Assembly (NCBI GenBank): GCA_001599595.1
Contig: BCHH01000006.1
Span: 741,197 to 805,196, forward strand
Direction of reading: 5' to 3'
DNA: 64,000 nt
From: Beverwykella pulmonaria
Lineage: Eukaryota > Ascomycota > Dothideomycetes > Pleosporales > Melanommataceae
In this document: one piece after another, positions 43,146 through 55,208 of the stretch
Layout: the number at the start of each line of letters is the position of its first letter
How positions within the stretch are numbered: the stretch's first letter is position 1
Made by a program: the position numbers and the translations under genes
Notes under the pieces: model-generated
The model's input: the letters and a program-made list of their open reading frames with translations, nothing else
What the model was told of the DNA's origin: nothing
Database searches by the model: none

Positions 43146-44746
43146 CCTCTTAATTAACTTTGCTTCTAGCCTCCTCCCCGCCTGCTACCTCATACTATCC
43201 TTCACTTTTATACCAGCGAGAAGGGTGGTCAACCCACCCCGGCCGCTCCACTTTTAAAGATCTACATTTTGAGTTCAAAGAATAGAAAGGGGAGAGAGAA
43301 ATATATCCAGCCGTGGTTGGCACTGGCAACAATTGGCATAGGCGTGGCGGTTAACCACTGTTATATCTGCTGGCTACAGTTCTTCCAATGCGAGACCTAA
43401 TCCGAGTTGCTTAGCTAGCCATGGATCCCGTTTTGATTCCCACGGTGGGCCGTGTTCCAGGCACATAATGCTAGATTTCTGTTCACAGATTGATCTAATC
43501 GTGACGAGAGACTAGTTCGATGCTATGATAAAACATCAGTATTGTCGGTCAGGTCAACCTGCATAGAACATTCCAGTATGTGCACAGCTGCTGTAAGTTG
43601 CTTCAATTTTCTAAATGGTTCGTACTAGCTGCACAAAGCAAAAGCCAATTAAGCAGTCATGTAAGAAATGAACTGATATTTTCCGGATAAATGCAGACAC
43701 TGGTCTTTATTCTAATGGCTTTGGAATAGAATTAATAAGAAACTTGTTATTTAAGCCAACCCGTGGAATGGAAAATAATGTCCACTTTACAATTATTAAA
43801 TTCTACGTCCTTGTCGAACCCAGTTGAGAGGCTTTGTTCGCATTGCCTGCTATGTCCATCAGATCAAAACCGTGCCAGTAGCATGCAATATTGATGTACT
43901 TGCAAAACAAGTTAGATCTATAGTTGCTACGCTAACAAAGTATTTGCTGTAAAACAAAATTTGCTAAATGCAGGGCATGCAGTCATAAGGCTGAGGAAAT
44001 GCTTAGAATTCTTAGCACAACTCTATTATGTGCTAACGTTGAACATGCAGCTGGTTAACAAATCTTCCCAAATAAACATCCGTTAAACTTCTGTCACAAA
44101 GATGCACTTATAATCGTTAGCGGGGCGGATTAAGATTTGCTATGCGTTTCTTGGATGAAAGTAAGAAGAAGGCTTGCTGGGGATTGTGAGGGACTAATCT
44201 CGGCATTTGAACGCTTATGGGCTGCAGAGTCTGTGTACGCATAGGTGCAATATCGTACTGCATAGTCAGCGAGTGAGAACGCATATTGCCAAGCAACAAC
44301 AGAGGGCATTTCAACGGGGTTGCGTGTACTCTGTAATCATGAGTCGGATGGCGTGATCTTCATCACAATGCATCAAAAGCGAGTAGATGGTCATGTGATA
44401 GCGACATGCTCCTAGGATTAGTACATATTCTACAAACTAAGGCTCGTCATGGATTCAGTACGAGGCAAAAACATTCGTGCACCAGGTGAGAATGTGAATA
44501 GCAAAGGGATGAGATTGATACCGTCGCAATGCATATGAAAAGTTACCAATGTCTATTTACCAGTCGCCAAATCTATCAAACAATGGGACAATTTCTGAGC
44601 CCGCCCTTCTATTAATTCATACAAAACCCGTAGTAAGCCATGAACGTATATATCCTGACACACATCTCAAATTTCATATGATCATCCATTTCTCTGTTGG
44701 ATTCGAGTATGAGCTATAGATAGATGCATATCTTGGTGGCGTGCGC
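43146..44746. other. gene-free stretch at the compartment boundary
   Basis: The 3' flank of the NLR resembles 180-240 at the window start. Beyond it, AT-rich DNA holds no supported gene (44117-44314 minus is unsupported). The 3' flank of the ZIP gene begins near 44700. Confidence 0.45.
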
Positions 44747-46009
44747 TTATGCCCATTTACCGAGGAGAGCCATGAGGGCTAGTTGGACTATTAGCACATG
44801 TCGACAATCAAAGAGGTAGGGGAGAGCATACCAGCGCCGAGGCACATGAGAGCGAAAGCACCCAGGAGTCTGCCTACGGGTCCCTTCTGCATGTATGGGC
44901 TGAACATGAACTCATGTGCCATGAGCTCGACCAGTCCAGTGTAGATTAGAATACCCGCGCTTATCGAGTCGAAAACGCCATTGACGATGAGCGTGGTAGC
45001 CGACTCCGGTGGGTAGGAATTGCGAACACCAAGGCCAACGGCGATGGCTATAGGTGTGGACAGTCCGTATGCAAAGCCGAACGCATACGCGGTCCACTGT
45101 TTGGATTTTGGCCATGGGATCATGGCGAGTCGAGAGCCTAGACCAAGTCCCTCGAATGTCTGATGGAAGACAAGGACGATGTAAAGTGTTACAAATTCGT
45201 TGCCAGACACAGCGAGGGTGAGACCGATGAAGATGGAGTGGAAAATGACGCCAAACTCGAGGATGAAGATGGCAGTCATCTGAGCGGCATACGTCTCGGG
45301 TATGATGCCACGTTCTTCCCAGTCTGTGTTGTCCACATGCTCACGAGTGTGGCCAAGATGGTCTTCTCCAGGGGCGTGGTGGTGGGCGTGGTTTTTATCG
45401 CTGGATTCGTACTCGTTTTGAGCATCCAAACTGACTGCGTCTGGGTTCCCAAGCTGAGGCGAATGGCTGTGGCCGTGCTCATCTTCACCACCAAATTTCC
45501 CGTAGCGCATCGTCATAAGTTCAAGAAAGAACATGAAGAAAATGGTCATAAGGGCAATCGCTTCCGGCCATGGGTATCCGTCAGCGATGGGACCAGTAAG
45601 ACACGGATTACCAAGTGCTTCATTGGCAGGCGCAAGTAGCTGAGGCAATCTAAGTATATTTACGACGGCAGGCAGATTCTGGACCTTACGTGTATAAATG
45701 CTGTGGCGATGATGACACCCGAGCCGAAGTACTTTGCGACGAAGAACACCCAGTCGGGCATTCCTATTCCACGGTGTCGTCTAGCGAACACGGGGAAGAC
45801 AGCACCTACTCGCAGTTAGAAAGTAAACCGCGTGAACATGCAATGGACTCACCAAATGTAGACCCGACCAGGATGACAAAGAGAGCAGAGACGCGAAGAC
45901 CAATTCGTCCGTCGTAATTGTTGGAAGTGCCGCAGGTAAGTGGCTCCTCGCCAGCTCCCTCTCCAGCTTGGCGCACGAGGAGATGTGCCAGCTCCATGGG
46001 CGTGGCCAT
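44747..46009 (-). CDS. ZIP-family zinc/iron transporter
   Basis: Minus-strand exons 46009-45853, 45805-45690, 45639-44832 and 44778-44747 (introns 47, 50 and 53 nt; branches CTAAC, TTAG region and GCTAATAG) give 370 residues. Eight hydrophobic segments are expected: three before a long His-rich cytosolic loop (145-192, HGHSHS, HAHHHAP, HLGH), then the metal-path helices with HSIFIGL (His225) and HQTFEG (His250, Glu254), as in yeast Zrt1/Zrt2. It ends LGAALMALLGKWA, which needs the last tiny exon; without it the chain would end wrongly. It imports Zn2+ (or Fe2+) across the plasma membrane. Divergent from the rhodopsin gene with 1.9 kb between. Confidence 0.92.
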
Positions 46010-47900
46010 CTTGGCAGTTGGCTGTCAATGTGAGGAGGTGGGGATTGATGGATGTGGAATTGGTCGAGCCCGATAGTGTGGGTACAACTGAAGATATAAG
46101 CCTGAAGTCTGGTACTGTAACGCAGTCGGTGGTATGCAGGGAGCCGTAGGTGACGCGAGTTTCTCCGTCTGGGCTGTCTGCGTCTGTGTCTGCGTCTGCA
46201 TCTGCTGACCCGCCAGCAGGAGGACGATCCGAACAGGGCGAGTTTTTATTGCGCCCCGTCGCGTAGTTGAGAGCACTGTGGTGGACAAGCTTGCTGATCG
46301 GGCTTGTTTATAGTTCGTGGCGGGCGCTGAGTCTGGCAAGGAGGGTGATCCATTCTGAGTACCATGTTGTCCACCGTGTACGCTAGCAAAACCGCTGGGA
46401 CCAGGATGCGCATTACGCAATCGAGGGGTTTGTTTCGTCCGTAGAGCGTCAATTATGAGTATATGAGTACATGACCTTTGCGATGGAAATGCATTGTCAA
46501 GAAAGATGGCGAACAATGCATGCCATCTCTGAAAGACACAGCAGTGATCGCCATTGTTTGGTGCTGCGGTGCTTCTCTCTCGAAGGCACAAGCGAGGGTT
46601 TCGCAGAAAAAGCAGCTGCCAATCCGGTTGTCAGTCTTGGCCCTTATGGCCGCCGAGCCGTGATTGGCTGCTTCTCTCTGCCGCAGAGCCTGACTGATAA
46701 GGAACAGCTGGTCTTGAAATCAGCAACGACGACGGCCTCTTTCTTCCCTTCATCACTCGACAGTCCGATGTCGGTTTGCTCCTTTGATCACCATAATCGT
46801 TGTGCGCTGTTGTGCAGTTCTTGTCTCCAAGGTTGTGTTTCGGTGACTCCATTCACCGCGCGGGTGACTACCATGACCACCCCTCAGACAACCGGAATCC
46901 TCGCTCGCTTTGCCTTATCGCGGGCGCAGGACGTCCGTATGTTAATGTCTCATCGCAGGCCTTGACAGGCAATTGCTCCAGCTGTCCCATGGAATCCCGC
47001 GATGCCTAAGCTAATCTCTTTAATGCCTCAGAACAGGCAGTCGGCGAACACGGGCCTCGTCGTTCATCAACGCCAAACTGTGTGGGCAAACGATGGCTCC
47101 GTTCGTTCGTTTTCTAGGATCCTCGTATCCGCTCACGGCATTCTCCGGGAAGGTCTCGCTTGGATGCCGTAAAATGAAGAATGTTGGCACTTTCTATCCG
47201 CTGCGGATATCGAAGTGCTTTAGTAGGCATCCACTTTATGGAGGGGGCAGCTTCCACCCACGTGCCCGGAAAAATTGGCTGCCGATCCGGAACCAGGCTG
47301 GGTGAACAAGAACCTTGGAACCTCGAACAGCTCCAACTGGTTGGAAAAGTCTTGGTGTGGGGTACATGCGCATCATGTGCCGCACGCCATGATGGGATTC
47401 CCATACAATGCCATCATCCAGGCCCGATGGCCATCTCCAGAGTCGTCGTGGCCTCGCGCTCGCGAGGGCTATACGAGCACCGAGAGCGGCGGCGAAAGAA
47501 GGCCTGGAGGCAGGTCAAATGTACCTCCATGGCCGGACTTGGGTGTTCAGCGTGCTGCAGACGGTCACGCCAGATGCAGCTCAACGGAAGCTCTTTCTCA
47601 GCCCCTCCACGTCCGCCGGATCGGTAGCGTCTCGACCACGCTGGTGTCCAATCAAAACACCACGAGCCTGAGGAGTCAGCTCATGAATAGCTCACGGTGA
47701 CGTACTGGATCCCCAACCCCGCTTGGGCTACCTGGCTGGTTATTGCCAATTGAGCTCTGAGACGAGTGGCGACGAGTAAATTACGTCCCATGGCTGCCTA
47801 TGCCTTCTCCTCTTTATAAACTCTTTCTCTCCCCGCTACGACGCCTCAGACCTACCCTACCTCATCAATTCTCCAGCCAAACACCCGTACAGCCATCACC
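46010..47900. promoter_or_regulatory. shared upstream region of ZIP transporter and rhodopsin genes
   Basis: About 1.9 kb between divergent starts. Many open frames exist on both strands, but they conflict and are typical of GC-rich noncoding DNA. A (TGTCTGCG)-type short repeat lies near 46170-46200. A TATAAA box (47815) precedes the rhodopsin start by 86 nt. No zinc-response element was identified with confidence. Confidence 0.4.
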
Positions 47901-48981
47901 ATGATCGTCGATCCGGTTCAGATCCTGAAGACGTCCGTCCGTCACGTCATCCCGACGGCAGTGCCTACTGATGTATCGCCAATTCCCAGCGTGGTCCCCG
48001 ACAAGCCAGAACTGCAATTTGCCGAAGACAGTGGGGAGAGGACGCTATGGGTTGTTTTTGTGCTCATGGTCATTGCGTCCGCGACCTTCTCCGCCATGGC
48101 ATGGAGAGTCCCAGTGGTATGTCTCTCGTCCAACACAATGGTCTGGCGTCTTGTTCACCATCTCTAGACTAAACGCGTCTATCATGTCGTCACCACTCTG
48201 ATCGTTATATTCTCTTCGATTTCTTACTTCGCCATGGCAACCGGACACGGTGTTTCCGTCCGCACGACTGTGATTCGCACCCATCTCGACTTTGACATCC
48301 CCGACACCTATCATGTGATCAAACGCCAAGTCTTCTGGGCAAGATACGTTGACTGGGCCTTGACTACACCCCTCCTTCTCCTCGATCTCAGCTTGCTTGC
48401 TGGTCTTAACGGAGCCCACACCACCATGGCTATCGTCGCTGATATCACTATGGTTCTGACCGGCCTCTTCGCTGCTTTTAGTTCTGAGGGAGATCTCCAG
48501 GTACAGCTCCCGCGCTACACGTATTGCACATGCGAGATTGACTGACAATTCACCAGAAGTGGGGTTGGTACACCATCTCCTGCATTTCCTATGCCGTCGT
48601 TGTCTGGCACTTGGCTGTCAATGCACGCGCTCAAGCCAACGCCAAGAGCCAAAAGGTTGGCTCATTCTTCGTCGCCATCGCTGGGTATACTATTCTTGTC
48701 TGGACCGCGTACCCAATGTAGGTTTAGTTACTTCAGTTATACTTCACATGCTAATCTTTGACAGTATTTGGGGTGTTGCTGGTGGCGCCCGCAAGATTTC
48801 TGTCGATTCCGAGATCATTACCTACGCTGTCCTGGATATTTTGGCTAAACCCGTCTTTGGAATTTGGCTCCTCGTGGCGCATGCAAAGATCCCAGAGACC
48901 AATATTGATCTTGGAGGTTTCTGGTCCTACGGCTTGAGCGGAGAGGGATCCCTCCGTCTCGGTGACGATGACGGCGCTTAG
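47901..48981 (+). CDS. microbial (bacteriorhodopsin-like) rhodopsin
   Basis: Exons 47901-48116, 48168-48500, 48557-48717 and 48765-48981 (introns 51, 56 and 47 nt) give 308 residues with seven TM segments. Helix C reads RYVDWALTTPLLLLDL, with Asp134 and Asp145 at the positions of the bacteriorhodopsin proton acceptor (D85) and donor (D96). Helix G reads YAVLDILAKPVFGIWLL with the retinal Lys265 and its Asp261 counter-ion. The residues needed for light-driven proton pumping are therefore all present, as in CarO/Leptosphaeria-type fungal rhodopsins rather than NOP-1. Needs retinal from carotenoid cleavage; no carotenoid genes lie in the window. The N-terminal 48 residues are extracellular and Pro/Val-rich. 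Confidence 0.95.
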
Positions 48982-49550
48982 TTGCATCACATTTCCAAAT
49001 CTATTCGCTCAAATTGAATCAAATACGGAGGAAAAAGTTATGTTGGAAGATTTCACCGTCACCGAACATGTCCGAGGCAGATACTGATAGTCCCTGTGCA
49101 TGGCGTTGATGGATCCCGCATCTCGCATCTTCATGGTTTCATTGGCACGACCATGCTACTTATGGGCATGATCATTAGATCAAATTTGTATCAATATGTT
49201 CATAACTCAAGTTAATATAAGATGTCTTGTTTTCCCATACTTTGTTCCTTCAGAATATCTTTCGTGTATGACATTTCAAGTCTCAGGTTGACTTCGCGAT
49301 AGCCTTAGCCACTTCTGGAATGAAATATGCTGATGAAGCCATGCCATGTCCGTCGCGTGGAAGGTCTCGATAAACGTATTTTGGAATGTGCTTTCTCTAT
49401 TACTTGTTGTGTACTTCCCTCTCCACTCAGAATAGGGAAGCAGTAAGATTTTGAGCGTCATTTTGTCAACAATTTCCAACAAACAACCATCAGCGTCTCC
49501 CCCAGGCCCAGCATTCCTCAGTTCTGTCTCAGCATCACTGCAGACTGATC
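48982..49550. other. intergenic stretch
   Basis: Rhodopsin 3' flank and promoter of the next gene. Minus frame 49276-49482 has no support. Confidence 0.4.
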
Positions 49551-50147
49551 ATGAAGCTCCACCAAATGTTCGCGCTCGCAGCGCTCTTCGTAACCGTGTA
49601 TGTTTACAGACTTCCACCCGCCTCTCTTCCTAACGATAGCAGACCATCCTCTCCCGTACCCGAACCAGCCCAAGACCCGTCCCCGCAGCCAACATGCACA
49701 ATCGACATCTTCAGACCCGCGCCTCTACAGATCAACTGCACGTTCCTAGAACATACGAGCACAGTGACGGCGTACACAGACTGCGATGGCTGTGCGCTGA
49801 GAATACGGCGGGTCGGACATGGCATCGTGCGTACCTCCCAGCTTCAGTATGTAGATAGACGCGAGCTAATCTGCTACGGATGCTAGCCTTGTAGAGGAGT
49901 TGCTACGATCCCAGGGACGGCGTACAAGACCGAGACGGCGTGCTCGGAGCCGACTAGCGCTACGCAAATGCAGGTCCATACCAAAATTCACAAACTCGTT
50001 CCGAGGACCACTAGCAGCACGACTTCTACTCCTACTCTCCTACCTACAACGACGCTGACACCGGGTACAACCTGGATGCCAGCCCCTCAGAGCGCAATCC
50101 ATAGTCTCTGCCACGTGACATCGTACGGGCTTGTGGTGGATGCGTGA
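49551..50147 (+). CDS. small secreted Thr-rich protein
   Basis: Exons 49551-49826 and 49887-50147 (60-nt intron, GTGCGT donor, GCTAAT branch, phase 0) give 178 residues. A signal peptide is likely (MKLHQMFALAALFVTV). Cysteines (CTIDIF, NCTFLEH, TDCDGCALRI, PCRGV, TACSEP) are arranged as in small secreted fungal proteins, followed by a Thr/Ser/Pro-rich tail. An additional 42-nt in-frame intron (about 49597-49638, CCTAACG branch) would shorten the N-terminal spacer. The end is uncertain: a hydrophobic GVLVLAFATWVAAHA stretch further on (near 50310, other frame) could be a GPI tail reached by another intron. Function unknown. Confidence 0.5.
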
Positions 50148-50812
50148 CGAGTACACTTGTGCTGAGGCCGGGACTGGGGCCGGTATGCCTAAGTGCGTGA
50201 GTATGGTGACGGAGAGACGTAGAGGACGGTCACGGTGGCCGGTTGCGACGGAGTCTGAAGAGAGGCGTTTACGTTGGAAATTGATGCATGGGGTGAGTGG
50301 GGTTTTGGTGCTTGCTTTTGCGACTTGGGTGGCGGCGCATGCCAATGAGGGAGGTAGTATTTCTGAGCCGCGGTACCTGTGTTGCGGGCGTTGCCATAGC
50401 TTTCCTGTACGCTTGTTGTGCATTCAGACGAGGCTCGGGGATGACGTCATCCAGGCACGAAGGTGGATGGAGCAGCTGCCTCTGTAAAGTCACATTTGCA
50501 GTCCGTTCGGCGTGTAGAGTCGAGAGACCAGGCTCGTGTGGATTGGAATGCTCGCAGCGCTGAAACAGTAGATTTGCTGCCTGACAGCCTCACAATGGGG
50601 CGGTTGCTCTGGTCACGCAACATGCAAGGATCGCGCACCGAATGCGGGGCAGGCATGACATGGCAAGAGCTCCCTTGTTTCTTGTCCCCAGCTCCTCTCA
50701 CCCTCCTTCCAAACACAACACAGCCTCCCACAACACGCAGGAAGACGCACAGCAGCACCTCTTCTCTCACAAACGCACGTCCAAACTTGTCAGAAATACC
50801 CAGACACCCACC
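50148..50812. other. intergenic stretch
   Basis: GC-rich, with open frames on both strands that contradict each other. Contains the promoter of the RPEL gene (CT- and AC-rich leader from 50740). A possible last exon of the upstream secreted protein cannot be excluded. Confidence 0.35.
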
Positions 50813-51360
50813 ATGACCACCGAAGCCCCCGCCATCGACGAGACGCCCATCTCGCCCGTCCGCCAGGCCGTCGAGCGCCGCAACAGCTTGGAGAAGCACC
50901 TGCAGCACCGGCCCGAGGCGCAAGACCTGAAGAACAGACACATCCTGCTCGACACCACCACAGCTCCGTATGCATTGTTCTTTCACACCCGCTTGCTTAC
51001 CCTTGCCCGACGGGCGTTGCGCTGGAAGCCATCCCGCCTGCGAACCAACAACAAACGCTAACCTGGCCACAATACAGATCGCTCCAAGCCAAAGCCCTAG
51101 AGCTGGAGCGACAGCTCGCGACAGACAACCTAAAGAAGGGCCTAGCTCACCGCCCCGACCGCGACACCCTGGTTGATCGCAACATCCTGCCCGACTCCAC
51201 TGCCGCGCCCGCCCTGCTCCAGAACCAGAAGGACCTCGAGCGCCACATGCGCGCCGACAGCCTCGATAACAAACTGCAGAGCCGCCCGACTGTCGAGGAG
51301 CTCGTCAAGAAGGGCATTCTCAGCGAAGACGAGAATCCGCTCAAGCCAGTGAGTGAGTAA
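50813..51360 (+). CDS. three-RPEL-repeat protein
   Basis: Exons 50813-50967 and 51078-51360 (110-nt intron, GTATGC, GCTAACC branch, phase 2) give 145 residues. Three RPEL motifs make up most of the chain: SLEKHLQHRPEAQDLKNRHI (25-44), LKKGLAHRPDRDTLVDRNIL (about 69-88) and LDNKLQSRPTVEELVKKGIL (about 112-131). Two copies are followed by D(T/S)TxAP. RPEL motifs bind monomeric actin through the Arg-Pro and two apolar residues. Small stand-alone RPEL proteins are conserved across Pezizomycotina and may buffer G-actin. Exon 2 starts inside the link between repeats 1 and 2, so unspliced RNA gives a single-repeat product. Confidence 0.9.
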
Positions 51361-51832
51361 GGGGTGGTGTGATCGAGCACAAGCACATGGTGGAGTGGAT
51401 TACGTCAGAGCCGAGAACTGACGAGAAGAATGCGGCATTTGGGATTACACTCCTCTTTTATGGCGTACATCAACAAACATTTTGGGACGTTACGGACGCG
51501 CTGGGAGGGATGGACTAGCTAGAGCTTTAGCTCAAAGTGTGCTGGTAGGAGGAATCATCATCTATAAGTAACCAACATTGTGGCACTGTTTAACTTTGCT
51601 AATACGTATATCCAATTTCTCCTTGCTCTTGTTCTTGGACGTTTGCATGTGCGCACACATTCCCATATTCCCATATTCGCAGTTTAATATCCGGAAATGC
51701 TTTTTCTGCCTCTTCGACAGACGTGGCTAACACGAACTTTATTAACACCCTTTTAGGAGTAGAAACGGCGTGGCTTGAAAAAAAAAAATTTGGACAGGTT
51801 GTGGATCACCCGTAGAACATCAAAGGGCGATC
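51361..51832. other. intergenic between convergent genes
   Basis: Three-prime flanks of the RPEL gene and the minus-strand DUF2264 gene, with an A9 run at 51779. Nothing else seen. Confidence 0.4.
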
Positions 51833-54103
51833 TCAATCCCACCGGCCCGATATCTTATCCTGGAGCCACTTCGGAACCGCAGGCTTCTTCTCCCACCCGG
51901 CCTTCCAGCTCTCCTTCCAACCCTCGACACTCGCAGGCAGCGCATACACTGCACTAACCAGCCACTTCGTATCCCCAGCCTTGAAGTCGGCATGAATCGT
52001 CGGCAGCACGCTCCTCGCCTCGACCAAATTCGAATTCGCATCCGCAAGCAGCACACTTCCCTTTCTCTCTTCAAGATTCAGCTCTACAATCCCCACCGCG
52101 CCCGACCTAGACGCGACAAATGCGCTCGTGGCATCTGCCTTTCCGCCCTCGGAAATAGATTCATTTAACGAGGTCAGGATCTTGCCGTCGGATTCCCGGC
52201 ATCCGTAGACGGCGAAGGCGCCCTCGGCGGTCATGATATCGCGGCCTGTCCGGACACGGTGCACGCGCAAATGCCAGTTGGGTGTCTCCTCTGCGGGAGG
52301 CACCAAGTACGTCAGCACGTCGACGTCCTTCCAGGGCTTCATGCTGGAGACGAGAACGGGGACGCCGTCGTGGTTCTCGATTTCGGAATCGCCGTTGTGC
52401 GCGCGCCGCATCTTCCATATTTCGCCGTCATCGTCGGAGAGTGCGAGTGAGGACTCGGGAACGTATTGCTCTAGTGTGTAGGAGCCAGTGGGCACGGAGT
52501 AGGCGAATGCCGAGCTATAGGCGAATTTGCCATATTTGGCCTGTGTGGCTTTCAGCGCGTAGTGACAGGATTGGCCCGACGAGAGGAGGAACGTGTGTCC
52601 GCCGGACCGGACGACAATGTGTCGTGGGTGCGGGAGCGGCTTCACTACCCTCTGGTTGGCGAAGGGGTGTGGTTCTTCCGCGGAGCTCCAGAATGGGTGC
52701 GATTCGGGGAGTGCAAGGGGAGCGAAGGCCAGCATACTCCAGTACGGGGACCCGGGGGAATTGTAGTTCTCAGCCAGGTACGTGTTCGGGTACGAGTACC
52801 CTATACTCAGCATCCCATTGGGCTGGAAGATATCTTTCTGGGAAGTCCACCACCGCAGATTCCTCAGCCAGATTCCACGGACCACGCCCCAGCTTAATGG
52901 ATCCGGCAACTCAACTTCTGCGAATCCGACGGCGCCCCAGAAGGCTACCATGGCCCAGCGGTACGTCAGGCTCCTTCCAAAGGTAATGGCCCGGCCCTCG
53001 GGGTCGAAATAATGGACAAAGTCCAGCGCGTACATTCGAGCCCGATTCTTGTACTCCTCAGCCTGTGTTGGGTCTGAGTCCCCAGCTAGTTTGGCGTACA
53101 ACAACTGCAGGTACTGGATTGCGAAGGAGCCGGAATAGTAGTCCATTTGGCGGTAATCTGCAGGACCGTCGTTTGACCAGCCGTCGCCGCGGTAGAAGGT
53201 GTTGAGTTGCTTAATGTCTGCGGCCAGGCGTGACGAAGACCATTTTGCGCCGTTCTTTGCCAGTCCTAGGTTGGCGAAGACGCGGAACCATAGCCTGGGT
53301 TATAGAGTCAGTGTCTATTCTCATGCGACCTCCATTGGGTGTTTTGTTCTGCGCTTTGACAGCCGCATGTTTCTTGGATATACGTCTTCCCATCGCCCTT
53401 CCCCTCCAAAAAAATCCCGGTATAAAACAAATAGTAGGAACCAAACTGACCAATTCGTATTCGGCATATCCTTGTCGTTCATACTCCCCAACCAAGTCTC
53501 AATATTCTTCTTCTGCGCCTCAGTCAAGGGATCCCAAAACTGCTTGTTCGCAATCGCAAGCGTGTACCCAATCGGACACGCCTCCACCATCCGCTGATCC
53601 TGGTCCTCCATGTACCCCCAGAACTCATCGCTCTCAGGATCCGTGCCCGCTACCAATCCGGCTACATATCTATCCGTGCCTGCATACTCAGAACCCCCAG
53701 CGAGCAGCGGGGCGAGCGCCCACAATGGTCGAGCATAGCCTTCGACTTGTGCGGCGGTTTCGTCGAAACGAGTTCCCGAGGACCCGACTTTTACCATGGA
53801 GTGCAGCGGGGACGAGCCCGCGGCCAGAGGGTCCAGAAGCGAGGTGACGGCGGACACGACATCGGAGCGCGTGATGAGCGGGTTCGTGCTGAAGGGGTGG
53901 AGGGGGAATGCGCGGTTGGCGTTTGCAGGGGCGGCGGAGCCCGTGTATGTGAGGCGGTCTGACTCCTGGGCTGGTGGTGTGGGCGACATTTCTGGCTCAG
54001 GTGGAATGGTGGCGGGGGAGGGCTCTTTGGGGGCGGAAGATGAGGGGGTGAGGGGAGGCGTAATGGAGGGACTGCAGGAGCAGTTCTCGCACAGGGAAAA
54101 CAT
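51833..54103 (-). CDS. DUF2264-family enzyme
   Basis: Minus-strand exons 54103-53451 and 53294-51833 join over a 156-nt intron (GTCAGT donor, CCCAG acceptor, phase 2; junction [14 protein letters not shown]) to give 704 residues. The frame starts three codons earlier only with TTG, so ATG 54103 is used. The N-terminal half has the (alpha/alpha)-barrel-like segments of DUF2264 ([58 protein letters not shown]); the C-terminal half is a beta-rich lid ([20 protein letters not shown]). Such proteins are relatives of heparinase-like and GH154-type carbohydrate enzymes; a substrate of uronate or rhamnogalacturonan type is inferred. No signal peptide; probably intracellular. Divergent from a sugar transporter gene. 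Confidence 0.88.
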
Positions 54104-55208
54104 TGGATCCAACGACGCAATGCGATGCGATGCAGAAATAACAACACGAGACTGAACGGGAAAAAAAAATTCGAGACAGATTGGATTGGATGATCGTCAA
54201 TGAAAGTGCTGGCGCCACTTCGCTTTGATATATGCTAGGGGAGAGCTTCGGAGCTCCACTTTACTGTGCCTGCGCATCAATGGTCAATATCTACCAAACG
54301 GACCTCGGGAAAGCAACTGAATTTTGCCTGCAAGGACCGAGGGAGGTGCTACTCTTCTTGCAATATCGTGGCCTGTCGATATCGATGTGCGCATACGTCC
54401 CTGCGTGCGGTCGGACTCGTGTAGCGTTCGCTGTTCCTCTGCCCCGAACAGCCACGCCAGTCGAGCCCACTTTCTTCATTCGCGGATAAATGGCAGATTA
54501 AGTAGACCCGGTGCGCACGCACTCGTGCCATCACGCTAGCTCTCCCGTTCTATGCTTGTTTGGGCCTGGCCACCGCCGCCCCAGCTTTCGCAGCCGTTGG
54601 TGGAGCGTTGTGTGCGGGGGATGTGCATGTGGATGGATGGGAATATTCGCCTCGCCAACGCCGTCTTGGGACTGCCCACTTTTTCCCACAAATTAATCGG
54701 ATGAGCGTGCGCCACCGCCGAGCGCGTTCCTCTTTCTAGAACACAGACGAGGCGAGCTGATTTGTCGGAGCAATGTGAAGGGGGAGCATGGCCCGGGGAC
54801 GCGAACCCGGAATTGGGACATGGCTGCGCTTAGCTGATCACTGTGAAGCTTCGAGCGAGCTATCCCCTGTACAGGCGATGCGGTTGTTTATATATACAGG
54901 GTGTATGCAATCAAAACGTCGATTCGAGTTCCCGTTGTTTCCTCAAGCCCCGCACATCCGGCGCAGGACTGAAGAACCAGGACCCAGGGTCGTTCCTCTG
55001 ATCTTTTGCTGAGCCTCTTGTCTTGCTTGCTCCCTGGGAAGTGAGTGCGTGGGCTATCTTTCCAACGTAGTTTTTTGTACGACATCAAACCAGGTATGTC
55101 CACCTCATCTCACCTCACCTCAACCCAGTCCAACTCCCTTCCTACTCATCTCACTCCTCCCCCACATTCCCCCAAACGGCCCAACTAAACCCCATTACTA
55201 GCTCCATC
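54104..55208. promoter_or_regulatory. shared upstream region of DUF2264 and sugar-transporter genes
   Basis: A 1.1-kb divergent intergenic region. TATATATAC lies near 54890, CT-rich leader DNA near 55105-55200 before the transporter ATG. Frames inside are short and contradictory. Co-regulation of the two genes is suggested by the arrangement; no operator is named. Confidence 0.4.

Noticed and set aside
46025..46591. 188-codon minus frame and several plus frames upstream of the rhodopsin gene
   Set aside because: Mutually overlapping, no domains, and within a GC-rich divergent intergenic region.
50447..51070. 207-codon minus-strand open frame
   Set aside because: Overlaps exon 1 and intron of the RPEL gene; shows no domain and a shadow-type composition.
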